A stretch of 64,000 bases of DNA from Agapanthus africanus (Eukaryota > Streptophyta > Magnoliopsida > Asparagales > Amaryllidaceae), in the NCBI GenBank assembly GCA_030015575.1, contig JASDDO010000001.1:319891595-319955594 (forward strand), written 5' to 3'. Below, piece by piece: positions 11,069 to 22,462 of this stretch. The position numbers and the translations under genes were made by a program. The stretch's first letter is position 1; each line of letters starts with the position of its first letter. Below the pieces are notes generated by a model, which was not told the DNA's origin, did no database searches, and saw only the letters and a program-made list of their open reading frames with translations.

Positions 11069-14000
11069 GTAACCCTTCGAAAAATCGTTTAGGCAGTTTT
11101 TCGGTAATCGGCTAATTTTTCGGCTTTTTCCGTAAAAAGTCAAAATAGGTATTTTTCATTGTAGACCTAATTATACAAAATTTAGATAAGATATTACTAT
11201 AATTTAATCACTAAAATGTCACTTATAATTTTCTAGTTAAATAAAAAAAATTCGTAATTAATTATTTTTTTATTATTGTAAGCCTTTTGTAAATACATTA
11301 AATTAGTGATAAATACAAATTTAATTAGGTAAATTTCATAATTAGGAGTCTTTATAATCTAAAATATGGTGTTAATAAAATTGTATCATAACTTGCAACA
11401 TTTTAGTTTTATGGTGTGAAAATTATGAAAAAAATGATGTAAAAAGGGGTTTTTTTTTGTAAAAAGTTGATGTGAAATGCATTAAATGAGATGTGAGGGA
11501 TCTTTTTGACCTAGAAACTTCTCCAAAAACCCCACACCCTCCTCCTCTTCACCTCTGGCCGAAAATAGCAGCAGCTCCCCCTCTTTTCACCTCAATTCTT
11601 GCTTCAAAAATCATGAAAAATCATGAAAAATCCATAAAAATTCACCATTTTCTTCTCCAATTCAATGCTAAACCCTAATCCACTCTCTCCTCAACCAAAT
11701 TTAGTTCAAAACTAGAATAAAGGAGGCTTCTTTGGTGGCTTGATCATGCTAGGGTTCCATTTGTGAGGTGAAATTCTAAACTAGTTTGTTAACTTGTAGT
11801 TTATGTGTGCTAAAATTCAATTTTGAAGTATTAATTTAGTTGTAAATTCTTGTTCATGAAAATCAAGAATGGGATTTGGTGTTGAACTAGGGTTTGAAGC
11901 ATGGTTGTTAGAGTTAAGTTAGGGCTTTGGTTACCTATTTGATTAGGGTGGTTAATTGCGGAGGGTTACGCTCGCTAAGTCGTTAAATTGCGACGTTTGC
12001 ATCGAATCGGTTTGAAATTTGCTTACTAGATTTTTACAAAAATTAGAATGCGATCAAATTGTGTTAGGTTAGAGATATAATTAGCTTCGTATAGGACTAT
12101 TAGAGTGCGCAAACGTGGGGTTTCGTCTAGTCGGGTTTTAGTTTTGTCGATTTCCCCGAAATGACGATTCTAGTTAACGATTAGCGATTTTCGTGCGTTT
12201 TCCCGCGCACCGAGTGTATGTTATGTTTAATTCGAGAGCGTCGATAATTGTATATTGTGACTTGCATCGTTTTAGGTTTTTTAATCTTATGCTTGGTGTT
12301 GTGCAAATATAGGATCGGTCGGAGAAACATCGGACACGGCACGTAAAGGCAAGGCGGTGGTCGGATCGGGTTAGCGGGGATTTCAGGTGAGTAGATGTAT
12401 TCATCTATGGGGGAATCGTCTGAATGGCGCGAGGCGCCCCCCTAGTTAGGATTACCCTACTTTTTGCAAGATTTATATTGTTAGCTAGCTTATCCATTCA
12501 TGTACACTGCATACCCTTATAGCGAACAGTATATTAGATTGCATGGACATTCATCTATACTTATACGATATCACTTAGTAGGACACGAACACCATTACCA
12601 TTGGCATCTGTTGCACGCGCACTATTCATGTGACACACACGCCTTTGGTAATTGCCATGCCACGTGCACTATAGAACCTGTTTAACTTAATAACGCCATT
12701 TGCATTCATACATGATATATGGAATTGCATAGCATGCATATACCTCGCATTACCATCATATCTACATAGATCTCTAGCCAAAACTCACATCATATACATT
12801 GATATCATAGACATTTATCATATATAACATGTGAACATTATGATTTTCTTGAGGATTTCAGTATTGCTGCGATTTCTGGATTTTTGGGGAAAACCGCAAG
12901 AATTTAACAAAAGCTTATATTTATCATTTTTTAAAAACAAAGTTGCGGTTTTCTCGTGATGTATGTGTCGTCCACCATGAGATTTCATGTTTTCTGTTGG
13001 ATTTCGAGACCCGATTCGAGGAGTGGATGAACCGTCTCGGGTACATGGTGGGCCCGGTATGGTACCCCGGGGCAAGAAGATCGAGTTGTAGACGATGAGC
13101 CTGGCAGGGGAAGACTACCTACCGGTGATGTCTGGCGCGGCGGATATCCGGAGGATACCGACCGTTGTCGTGAGATTTATGATATGGGCCGATCCGGACT
13201 GACGGAGCCCGATATTGAGACAGATATGATTTCATATTTGGTGTCGATGCTTGACACGGGTTTTCAGATGATTTCTTGATGGTACTTAGCTATTATACAG
13301 ATATTCATTTTCTAAAGTTAAGAATTCAATACCCTTAGTATTTAAAACACTTAAAGAGTTAGAAATGACATTGCATACATGTGCATGCATACTAGAGCTA
13401 TTATATCACATATGGACATGCATGTTGTGGTGCATTGCGTGCATTCTTACGATTTCCTTATTAGATGTTATATTTACTCACGAGCTGGCAACTCACCCCC
13501 GTTGTGCCACAGTGTCTTGCAGGTCGGACCCGTCACCCTTGTAGCGGCGGGCTATCCTATCATCAGCTCCTTTTGCTCAGACTCGCGACATCGCCCGTAG
13601 GTGGGTTGCGAGCACACTTTATTTCTTTTTGCTTTATCATTGTATCTAGTATTCTCCATCTACCACTTTATATTGTATATGTGACCTAGTGGTGAGACTG
13701 AGAGATTTGTATATTTGTGGTTTCTTTTGGGTCGAGCTCACTTGAGCCGGCGTTGTGTTTTCTGATATTTTGCGTTTCTTTTATACTCTTTTCTTGATAT
13801 TTCTATTATATTGCTTGTGGTTGTGATCCGTTTTGGGCGAAGAGCTAGCTCTCGCTTGGGGATGCCATTTTTATGATTACAGGTTTATTATCTTGTTGTA
13901 CCCATTTTGGAGGGATAGAAAATACAGGGGAGACTCTGCCAAAATTTTCGGAAATTTTCGGAAATTTTTGATGATTTAAAAAGGGATTCTATGCAACTTA

Positions 14001-14158
14001 AATGATTTTTAAAAACCATTTTCATTAAAGGTTTTCCTTCACTCTCTTTTGATTTTGGTTTAGATTCTTCTGGGCTTTGGCTGACTTAGGTTACGGTACG
14101 CCTTTAGACGTCTCGTAATCTAAGTACCAGTCACGTTCCGTACTTTCGGGTCGTGACA
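11069..14158 (+). repeat. 5' LTR of element D (3.09 kb)
   Basis: Runs from TGTAACCCTTCG to GGGTCGTGACA and is followed by the primer site. It aligns end to end with 49251-52342. The LTRs differ in the number of an 11-base AAAATCATGAA-type unit (two here, three at about 49790-49825) and in a duplicated ATTTTCGGAA unit near 13945. It has no convincing open frame. Small frames inside it are repeated in the other LTR only because the LTR is repeated. Confidence 0.95.
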
Positions 14159-14162
14159 AAAT

Positions 14163-14174
14163 TGGTATCAGAGC
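14163..14174 (+). promoter_or_regulatory. Primer binding site of element D (tRNA-iMet)
   Basis: TGGTATCAGAGC lies four bases after the 5' LTR end. It is complementary to the 3' end of plant initiator methionine tRNA, the usual primer for minus-strand synthesis in chromoviruses and copia elements. Confidence 0.93.
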
Positions 14175-14393
14175 GTAGGTTTTACCTTTCTGAGTGTAGG
14201 ACGACCTTGGTAGATGGAGTAGGTGACTTAAGCAGAGTGGCGTAGCGTGGGTATGACCCGCGGCATACTTACGATACGGTACTCCGCCTATGTGACCTTA
14301 GGACATAATTGCTTGTATTTCCTTTCTTGATTCCTTGCATTCTTTGATTCAATTGCAATGTCCTTATCAGTCCTGTTTCTTATTCCAGCTTCG

Positions 14394-15660
14394 ATGCCGC
14401 CAAAGACTACGAGAGCTCAGCGGGCTGCCGCTAGGGATGAGATTCGGGCAGGCCCGTCTGAGGCGAGGATCGAGCGGGATGATACACCTACCCCTCAGGG
14501 TCATACTGATCCGCCTTATCCAGACCGTATTTCCAGACTAGAGGCCGGCATGCAAGAGTTGCGGCAGATGATGGGATCTTTAGTTGAGTCCAGTCGGGCA
14601 CAGAGATCCGATGACGTTCCTTCCACCGCACAGACCACGATCGTACCTACTGCACAGATGGTCACTCCTGCTGCTACTACGGAGACTATCCCTGTTTCAC
14701 TACAGGAGTTCATGAGATTGAGACCTCCAGCTTTTACCGGTACAGATGCGACAGAGGACCCACAGGCATTTCTTGATAGGATGGCTCGGATTTGCCGTTC
14801 GTTGAGGTGTTCTGATGATAGATTGGTGGAGTTTGCGAGTTTTCGTCTGGAGGGTCTTGCCCAGACATGGTACGATTCAGTAGAGAGAGGCCGAGCTGCA
14901 GGTCTGCCTTCTATGACCTAGGATGAGTTTACATCTGCATTTCTTGCCCGTTTTCTTCCGGAGAGTGTCCGAGATGCTCGAGCCCGTAGTTTTGAGTCTT
15001 TGCGCAAGACTCCTGGGATGACAGTGTTGGAGTATGATATACAGTTTACCCAGTTGTCTCGATATGCTCCGTACCTAGTCGACACAGAAGAGAAGAGAAT
15101 AAAGAGGTTTGTACGAGGGCTTGATACACAGCTATTCCTTGCCATCGGCACCCAGCACTTTGATACATACGCTGCCGCGATGGATGCAGCCTTACTTTTG
15201 GAGGAGCGTATTTCTGAGACTCCGGTCGTTTCTGGGCCGAAGAGGATCCGTACTGATACGCCAGCTCAGCGGCAGATGGGTAGACACCGCGATAGATTAT
15301 TTCCGGGAGATGGTGGAGGCAGAGGATTGAGACGAGGTCAGTTATTTGGTTCATATCCACAGACCCAGCAGTCGTCTCCAGGATGTTTTCGGTGTGGGAG
15401 TCAGTACCACCGTGTCAGAGACTGTACCATGGGACGTCCGGGCGCGGCGACAGTCCCGCATGTGACTTTACCACCCTCACCACCTTCTCAGAGAGCTTTA
15501 CTTCCTACTCCTGACGATGCTCCACGTCAGTCAGATGCTTCTAGAGGCCGTGGGCGTGGCGGTCCAATTCCGAGAGGACGAGGCGGCAGAGGCAGAGGCA
15601 GAGGCTGAGGTAGAGGCAGAGGACAGCCAGCTATTAGTGGTGGACAGGCCCGAGGGTTCG
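14394..15660 (+). pseudogene. Element D gag (capsid and nucleocapsid)
   Basis: The likely start is the ATG of MPPKTTRAQRAAARDE at 14394, matching the usual Tekay gag opening. An ATG 36 bases upstream in the same frame is less likely. A retrotransposon gag domain follows, with FTGTDATEDPQAFLDRM and WYDSVERGRA in its first half and FLRGL-type sequence (KRFVRGLDTQLF) in its second. A zinc knuckle CFRCGSQYHRVRDC (C-X2-C-X4-H-X4-C, near 15385-15425) and an Arg-Gly-rich tail finish it. It would form the particle and bind RNA. It has a small number of breaks. A fossil. Confidence 0.88.
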
Positions 15661-15662
15661 CA

Positions 15663-17560
15663 TTGACTCCTCAGGATGCACAGGCATCCAATGCCGTCGT
15701 GACAGGTACTCTGCCAGTACGTTCTTTTGATGCACGGGTATTATTTGATCCAGGCTCCACACATTCCTATGTATCCACGTACTTTGCACCGAGGTTGGGC
15801 CGAGAGTCTTCTTCGTTAGATCAGCCGCTTGTCGTTATTACCCCGGTAGGCGAGTCTTTTGTTGCCCGTTTTGTGTACCGATCGTGTTCCGTTCGTATCG
15901 GGGAGAGAGATTCTTCAGCAGATTTGATTCTCCTCGATATGCTAGACTTTGACGTTCTTCTTGGTATGGACTGGCTAGCCACCTGTTATGCATCCGTGGA
16001 CTGCCGTGAAAAAGCAGTCAGATTCAGTTTTCCTGGTGAGCCGGTTCTTATTATTCAGGGAGATCGTAGTGCTACCCTTCCCAGCTTGATATCTTCTCTT
16101 CGCTCTGGTCAGCTCTTAAGGAAAGGGTGTCAGGGATTCTTAGCCTATATTTGTGATACTAGCTCCACAGAGGTTCCGTTGGACCAGGTCCCTATTGTGA
16201 GAGAGTTTCCTGATGTATTCCCTGACGAGCTGCCTGGTCTGCCACCAGAGCACGAGATTGAGTTCTGTATTGACTTGATCCCTGGCACGGGGCCTATCTC
16301 TATACCGCCTTATCGGATGGCCCCGGCGGAGCTGAGAGAGCTAAAGGATCAGTTACAGGACTTGCTGGACAAAGGGCTTATCCGACCGAGTGTGTCACCT
16401 TGGGGTGCTCCCGTCTTGTTTGTTAAGAAGAAGGACGGAAGTATGCGTTTATGCATTGATTATCGTCAGCTGAACCGGGTTACTGTGCGGAACAGGTGTC
16501 CCCTACCCCGCTTTGATGACTTATTTGATCAGCTCCAGGGTGCAGGGTTTTTCTCGAAGGTTGATTTACGGTCAGGTTATCACCAGTTGCGGGTTCGGAA
16601 GGAGGATATTCCGAAGACCGCTTTCCGTACTCGTTATGGTCATTATGAGTTCTTAGTGATGTAGTTCGGGCTCACCAATGCCTCGGCAGCATTTATGGAT
16701 TTGATGAACCGTGTATTCAGGCCGTATCTCAATCGGTTCATTATTGTGTTCATTGACGACATCTTGGTTTATTCTCGAAGCCGGGAGGAGCATGAGCAGC
16801 ACTTACGTATCATATTGCAGACTTTGAGGGAGCATCAGCTGTTCGCCAAATTCTCCAAGTGCGCATTCTGGTTAGACAGTGTTGACTTCTTGGGTCATGT
16901 GGTGACGAGAGATGGTATTTGTGTGGACCCGAGGAAGATCGAGGCAGTTCAGCGTTGGCCTAGACCAGTATCAGTTACAGAGGTTCGCAGTTTTCTAGGT
17001 CTGGCCGGCTATTATCGACGTTTTGTCCAGGATTTCTCCCGCATTGCAGCACCATTGACCGGGTTGACCCGGAAGGGGGTTCCTTTTGATTGGACCCAGG
17101 CATGTGAGGATAGTTTCCAGCAGTTGAAGACTCGTCTGACTACTGCACCAGTGTTAGCATTGCCTTCAAGGCGGGTTCGTGGTATATTGTGATGCTTCTA
17201 GAGTGGGGCTGGGATGTGTATTGATGCAGCACGACAGAGTTATTGCGTATGCTTCTCGGCAGCTGAGGAAACACGAACAGAACTACCCCACCCATGATTT
17301 AGAGATGGCTGCAGTGGTATTTGCACTTAAGATCTGGAGACATTACCTATACGGTGAGTCGTGCCAGATATTCACTGACCACAAGAGTTTGAAGTATATC
17401 TTCCAGCAGCGAGACCTGAACCTGAGACAGCGCCGTTGGATGGAGTTGGTGAAAGATTATGACTGCGAGATTTTATACCATCCGGGCAAGGCGAATGTGG
17501 TGGCAGATGCTTTGAGTAGAAGGCCCGGAGGTAGCTTATCTTGTTTGAGCGCAGTGCAGA
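15663..17560 (+). pseudogene. Element D pol: protease, reverse transcriptase, RNase H
   Basis: Domains in order: aspartic protease ([13 protein letters not shown] near 15750, then [10 protein letters not shown]); RT with [43 protein letters not shown] and the catalytic [10 protein letters not shown] (about 16390-16780); RNase H with [36 protein letters not shown] and VVADALSRR (about 17180-17520). The RT-RNase H-integrase order marks Ty3/gypsy. These make double-stranded DNA from the element's RNA. The frame is nearly whole, with one or two breaks. A fossil. Confidence 0.92.
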
Positions 17561-18047
17561 TGCAGTCGTCAGCGGATTGGCAGGTGTTATGTGACAGCAG
17601 AGTGCAGTTCGAGTTTACTCCTACAGGGGGACAGCTGGCCCATTTCAGAGCACGCCCACAGTTACTTGACCGTATCCGTGAGGCACAGTCCGGCGATGCC
17701 CGTATTTTAGAGATTATTGAGCAGATTCGGCAGGGCAGAGTTTCTGAGTTCGTGATTGATGATCAGGGGATACTTCGATTTGGGACTCGACTGTGTGTGC
17801 CAGATTCAGAGGGACTGAGGCGTGATGTTCTTAAGGAGGCACATAGATCAGTATACAGTGTTCACCCAGGTTCCACCAAGATGTACCGTGATTTGAGAGA
17901 GGTTTACTGGTGGGACGGGATGAAGAAGGATATTACAGACTTTGTGTCGAAATGCCTGACTTGTCAGCAAGTCAAGGCTGAGCACCAGAGGCCAGCCGGC
18001 GAGTTACAACCTTTGCCCATCCCTGAGTGGAAGTGGGAGCAGGTCTC
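17561..18047 (+). pseudogene. Element D integrase, first part (zinc-binding domain), split by E
   Basis: After the RNase H tail comes the integrase N-terminal HHCC zinc-binding domain: [18 protein letters not shown], then [25 protein letters not shown] (near 17840-17975; core CLTCQQVK), then the linker [19 protein letters not shown]. Element E enters right after this linker, at the GTCTC target. The catalytic core lies on the far side of E from 30062. Confidence 0.9.
18043..18047. repeat. Target-site duplication of element E, left copy
   Basis: GTCTC at 18043-18047 and again at 30062-30066 bracket element E precisely, inside the D integrase sequence. Confidence 0.92.
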
Positions 18048-18507
18048 TGTTCATATCAGATTTTTGCATTTTCATACCACCCAATTTTTATCACATTGCA
18101 TATCGGTAGATACTCTTGAGCCGTGTTTGCTAGTCAATTGCAGGATACAGGTTCTCGGTTCTAAAACGATGAAATTCATGGAAAACACGACAAAATCCGG
18201 GTTCCTGCCAACCACAGATAAAACACGGATCTCCGCTCTTTATCCGTCTGTTGCCACACACCAGTTTAAGAGACAATATGTCAAATCAATATCGTTTTCA
18301 TGCACAAGGCTCTATGGCAGCACAAGATCCAAGAAATCTACGCGGAGCTCGAGGAAATCATGACAAAAAGTCCACATCAAATCACCTTTCCCTCAACAGA
18401 AATTCTGGAAAAATTGTGAAGAGTTTCCGAGAAAAATCACATACCATACTCAAGTACAAAGAAAACCAGGAAAAGCCACAAAATACGAAGGCCTAACTCC
18501 CTACTAT

Positions 18508-18555
18508 GGCCGCGGAACCGCGGCCTAAGCATGCTTAGGACGCGGATCCGCGGCC
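18508..18555. other. GC-rich triple palindrome in the E 5' LTR
   Basis: An 18-base palindrome GGCCGCGGAACCGCGGCC (AA centre) is followed by the perfect 12-base palindrome TAAGCATGCTTA and a second 18-base GC-rich palindrome. It lies 90 bases upstream of the TATA box. The 3' LTR copy is at 28943-28990, where the third palindrome is perfect. A similar 18-12-18 cassette sits in the E leader (20023-20070). Confidence 0.85.
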
Positions 18556-18645
18556 GTATGGTGGCGGCAGAAGTGGATTTTTTAGGGGCAGTTGGGTAAT
18601 TTTGTAAGGGGGCAGATGGTTGCCCTAGGTTTTCATTTTCCAACC

Positions 18646-18654
18646 TATAAATAG
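18646..18654 (+). promoter_or_regulatory. TATA box of the E LTR promoter
   Basis: TATAAATAG, a consensus plant TATA box, 98 bases after the start of the last palindrome in the LTR. The same word is at 29081-29089 in the 3' LTR. Transcription would start about 30 bases downstream, defining the U3/R border. The start itself is inferred. Confidence 0.75.
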
Positions 18655-19627
18655 CCCAGAACTTGTGAAGCCAAGGGGTCCATAATCTTGTATTTTTTCT
18701 CTAGGTTTTAGAATACATGTTCTTCTTCCTCTTCTCATCTCTTCTCCATTAAAACTTGTAGTGAGCTTTTGAGTGAAGAATGATGAATAAAGAAGAACCG
18801 TTTATTATTATGCTTGTCTTGTTCTCTTGTTAATTATTGTAATTTTAATTTGTTAACTTAGTTGTTGTTATTTCTTGTTGTTTCTTTCTTTTCTCTTTTT
18901 CTTTATCCTTAAAACAACCATGATGCTTACGCTTGTTCCTTGCCAAGGTGAGGTCGCAAATGGCTAGTTGTATCTTCTAATCTCTTTCTTTCTATCTTCC
19001 TCTTTTGTTTTGTTTTATTTTTCCGTATCATGATGTGTGAGTAGTTTCATACTTGTTAGGGTAGGATAAGGGAAGTTTGAGAGAAGGAAATCTCTCTCAC
19101 TCTTTTCTTGCCCAACAGCTTAATTCGACTCCCGTTAATTGAACCACAATCCGCTCCTTACGGCACCCTATCCTACATGATAGCGGTGATTCCGTAGTGA
19201 GACCGGTTGTGGTTGAATTAACCGGAGGTTATGGCTAAGAGCCAAGAACGAACGGACAAGCACCAAAAGGAAGAACTTATGCGTTGGAAAGCCTAGCTTA
19301 TACTCGCAAGTTCCTTCCTAGTCGTGCTAATCCCCGTTGTTGCCGATTACCGTAACACCGCGATTAAGAGGGGCAACGAAAGATGTGGGAGACTCCTAAC
19401 TCAAACTAACCTAATCCTAACCCTAACAAGCTCTCTTTACATATCACTTTACCACTTAATTAATCACACCAAAATCTGAAAAACTGGACTTAACTCGTTA
19501 AAACACATAGAAAAAGATTCCCATCTCCCTGCGGACGACCCGTACTCAACCGGCTAGCTACGAGCGAAACCGTCTTGATTGCGGTATTTAACTAAAACTT
19601 GAACACGCAGAATCCCTAACAATCAAA

Positions 19628-19645
19628 TGGCGCCGTTGCCGGGGA
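19628..19645 (+). promoter_or_regulatory. Primer binding site of element E (tRNA-Asp)
   Basis: TGGCGCCGTTGCCGGGGA starts two bases after the 5' LTR. It is complementary to the 3' end of plant tRNA-Asp, the primer known for Athila elements. Confidence 0.92.
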
Positions 19646-20022
19646 GACGGTAGTTTATTTCTTTGTGTAATTTCGGGTTAACTTGTGAATATAAATATAA
19701 CCAAAACAAACAAAAAAATACACATTGTAAAAAAATCATTTTGTTATTTTTGATTAGTTTTTGTGCAAGTGTGAAGGAAAATACAAAGTTCGAGTTCAGT
19801 GCACAAGACGTGGAATATACGAAGTCAAGTTCAGTGCCAAAGACGTGGGAAGATAGACCCATATTTTCGCGGCTACACCGCGACGGATCAGAACTACGCC
19901 AACGGTCTACTGAAAAATCTGGAGCAGCTACAGTGAGTAAATAAAAATTCAGGACATCCAGACAAGCAGAGGAGACCCAGACCAGCACCTGCACCAAACC
20001 TGAAGGCCCAACCCCCTGTTCC

Positions 20023-20070
20023 TGCCGCGGAACCGCGGCATAAGGAGGCTTAGGCCGCGGAACCGCGGCC
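20023..20070. other. GC-rich double palindrome in the E leader
   Basis: TGCCGCGGAACCGCGGCA (20023-20040), a 12-base spacer TAAGGAGGCTTA, and GGCCGCGGAACCGCGGCC (20053-20070) repeat the 18-12-18 layout of the LTR cassette. The flanks also match: AAGGCC..AAC.CCC before it and a TGGTGG word after it. Hence a duplication between LTR and leader, or a shared source. Confidence 0.85.
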
Positions 20071-20475
20071 ACTTGGTGGATTCAGTGCACAACATTTTCT
20101 GTAAGTCCTCCTTTTTTCTCCCCACTCCTCTGGACTCCAATAAACTATGATTTCTGCAGCATTCTTTGCGCAAATTCTCTTCCCCCTTCCAATAAACTGT
20201 TCTTGTGCAGGATTCTTTGCGCCGCGCTAAAATAAAAATTGTTTGCAGTTGATTTGTTACCGCTTTGCATTCTTTAATACGGACTTAAGGGGCGTGAAAC
20301 CAATTCAGATTGGGTGGGGATTTCATCACCTTTCCCAGGACCTCAAAAATCACAAAAGCATATGCATTGTCCATTGTAAATTAAAAAATACTAGACTTCA
20401 GCCCTAAGGACTTCGCGCTCATTAGGAGAAGTTAAATCGTGTTTAGAACCTCGCTTAACGGTATATTGTTTACGG

Positions 20476-20588
20476 GGTGTCTAGGAAAGTGTTAACGGCG
20501 CAACCGCCAAAAGAGAAAGGGTTATCTAATTAAGGAACTTCGCGAAAGCGTTGGAAAACCTCCCCTTATCTCTGCACTTACCTGGCCT
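20476..20588 (+). other. Shared structured leader block, copy in element E
   Basis: Starts GGTGTCTAGGAAAGTGTTAA and ends CCTGGCCT. It holds a GGCG/CGCC hairpin (20497-20508, loop CAAC) and a CGC-GAAA-GCG hairpin (20531-20540). It aligns with the same block in copia elements A and H: GGTGTCTAG, AAGTGT, AACG, CTAATTA, CGAAAGC, ACCTCCC and CCTGGC appear in the same order and spacing. Confidence 0.7.
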
Positions 20589-20912
20589 CGTGATCAGTGT
20601 ATCTTAAGCCCGTTTCTCGACACTGTTTAACTTCGACAATCAAGTTCTGGAGCAGGTCTAGCAGACCTAGGTGACCCTAGATCTAGGTGTGATTGTGCAT
20701 ATCTTGTTTGTGATTACTTAAGCCGTATATCCGTACATATTTCTGTAAAGCTCTTTCTAAAAAAAAGAAAAAAGAAAAAATCCAAAAACTTTTATAAAAA
20801 CTTGCCCTTTGTCGCCAAAATCCATTTTTCACACACCACCCATCGCCTTTCTCCATTGACGTTTTCTTACCCTCACCTTCTCCGCTTTGACTATACTAAA
20901 CTCGTTTAGTGT

Positions 20913-22460
20913 ATGTCCGCTTGGACTCGGGACACTAGCGCCCGTCTAGTCCGCGTTACGTTAGTCGCTACCGACTACACGATCGACTCAGACGTCGATA
21001 TTCCGTCCACTCCTCTTTCACCCCTTCCTTTGCCGGCCAACTCCGACGTTGACCGGAATTCTGTTCATACATCTTCACCTTCACCTTCACCAACCTCTTC
21101 TTCCGCGATGTTAGGATTTAATCCGAACATCTCTTTGACTACCCCTGGATTGGCTCCACCTCCTACGGAGACCAATAACCCACCACCACCGCCTGTTGTA
21201 GCGCCGCAGCGAATCGCGCTCCAGGATCGTTTCTATCCCACCCGTTCTGCACTTCCCACCTGCCTTTCTCTTCCACCGGCCAATGGGGATAATTTTGAAA
21301 TTAAGCCCCACTTCATCAACATGCTTCCAGATTTCATGGGCTTGAATCTGAAGATGCCTATATCTTCATCAACAAATTTCAAAATGTCTGTGCCATGATG
21401 AAAACCACCCAGCTGTCGGACGATGCTATACGTCTACGGGTCATTCCGTTCCCTTTATGCGATCTTGCTGAAAAATGGCTGTATAGCACCGCTTCCCATT
21501 CCATAACCAGTTGGGACGAGTTTGTTAAAGCGTTTCTCAAAAAGTTCTATCCGAATCATAAAACCGCAAGGATTCGCAATGAAATCAACCAATTCTCTCA
21601 GCTTCCTTCTGAACCCTTCTGGAAGTGCTTTGACCGGTACAAAGACCTTCTTGTTCAGTGTCCTCACCACGGTATAGAGAAATGGCAACTCTGCCAAACC
21701 TTATACGAGGGCCTGAACCCAGCAACGAAGCAGTTGTTGGAAACCATCTGTCAGGGCCACTTCCTATCGAAATCTGACGAGGAAGCGTGGCAGTTCTTTG
21801 ACGACCTTGCGGAGCAAACGCTACAATGGGAAAGCACCAGACCGACTTCTTCTTCTTCTACCTCCACTTTTACCGGTCAGTCTAGGGTAGGAATTCACCA
21901 ACTTGACGTCTCTATTGCGATGAAAGCTGAGATGGCTGCAATAACGAGAAAGCTTGAAGCAATAGAGAGCAAATTCTCTTCTCCTGCTCCTACCCCTGTT
22001 CTCCCCCTTCGTACCATTTGCGCTTGTTGTTCCGATCCTTCTCACTTGACCGAAGAGTGTCCTTACAATCCACCATTGCAAGGACAGGATCAGGTTAATG
22101 CTGCATTTCAGTAAAGACCGAGGAATGATCCATACTCTTCCACCTACAATCCCGGTTGGAGGAACCACCCCAATTTCGCCTGGAATCAGAATCAGAATCA
22201 ATTCCAAGGCAACAATTTCCAAAGGGCCCCTCCGCCGCAACAACAAGCGCAACAACAAACTCAACAGCAGTTTCAGCAACCCTTCCAACCCCAACCTTTC
22301 CAAAATCAGACGAACAACTTTGCACCTAACAATTCTTTTCCACCAAACAACTTTGTTCCGTCAAACAACGATAAGGTTTCCTCGCTCGAACGAAGTCTGG
22401 AGGCGTTCGTTAAACAATCGACTCAGTCCACCGCCAACATCCAGTCTTCCATTCAGTCCT
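20913..22460 (+). pseudogene. Element E gag
   Basis: An Athila-type gag. The N-terminal part is Ser/Pro-rich, ending in the FEIKPHFINMLPDFMGL region. Then comes the retrotransposon gag domain (LPL-type RLRVIPFPLCDLAEKWLYS, WDEFVKAFLKKFYPNHK, FDRYKDLLVQCPHHGI, LYEGLNPATKQLLE, about 21400-21740). A zinc knuckle C-X2-C-X4-H-X4-C (CACCSDPSHLTEECPY near 22015-22065) and a Gln/Asn-rich tail follow. It would build the particle. There are about two breaks. The true start is not certain. Confidence 0.85.
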
Positions 22461-22462
22461 TA

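Larger units (their letters stand above)
18048..19625 (+). repeat. 5' LTR of element E
   Basis: Runs from TGTTCATATCAG to CCCTAACAATCA and matches 28483-30061 at about 99%. It contains a GC-rich palindrome cassette (18508-18555), a strong TATA box (18646-18654) and a pyrimidine-rich downstream stretch. Small open frames in it recur in the 3' LTR only because the LTR is duplicated. Confidence 0.95.
19646..20912 (+). other. Element E leader
   Basis: 1.27 kb of non-coding leader between primer site and gag. It holds a second copy of the GC-rich palindrome cassette (20023-20070), the block shared with copia leaders (20476-20588) and a purine-rich run near 20760-20790. No protein-like frame is convincing. 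Confidence 0.7.

Noticed and set aside
13379-13689. Short frames rich in His, Cys and Tyr in the D LTR, repeated at 51559-51883
   Set aside because: They lie in the LTR, overlap in two frames and recur only through LTR duplication.
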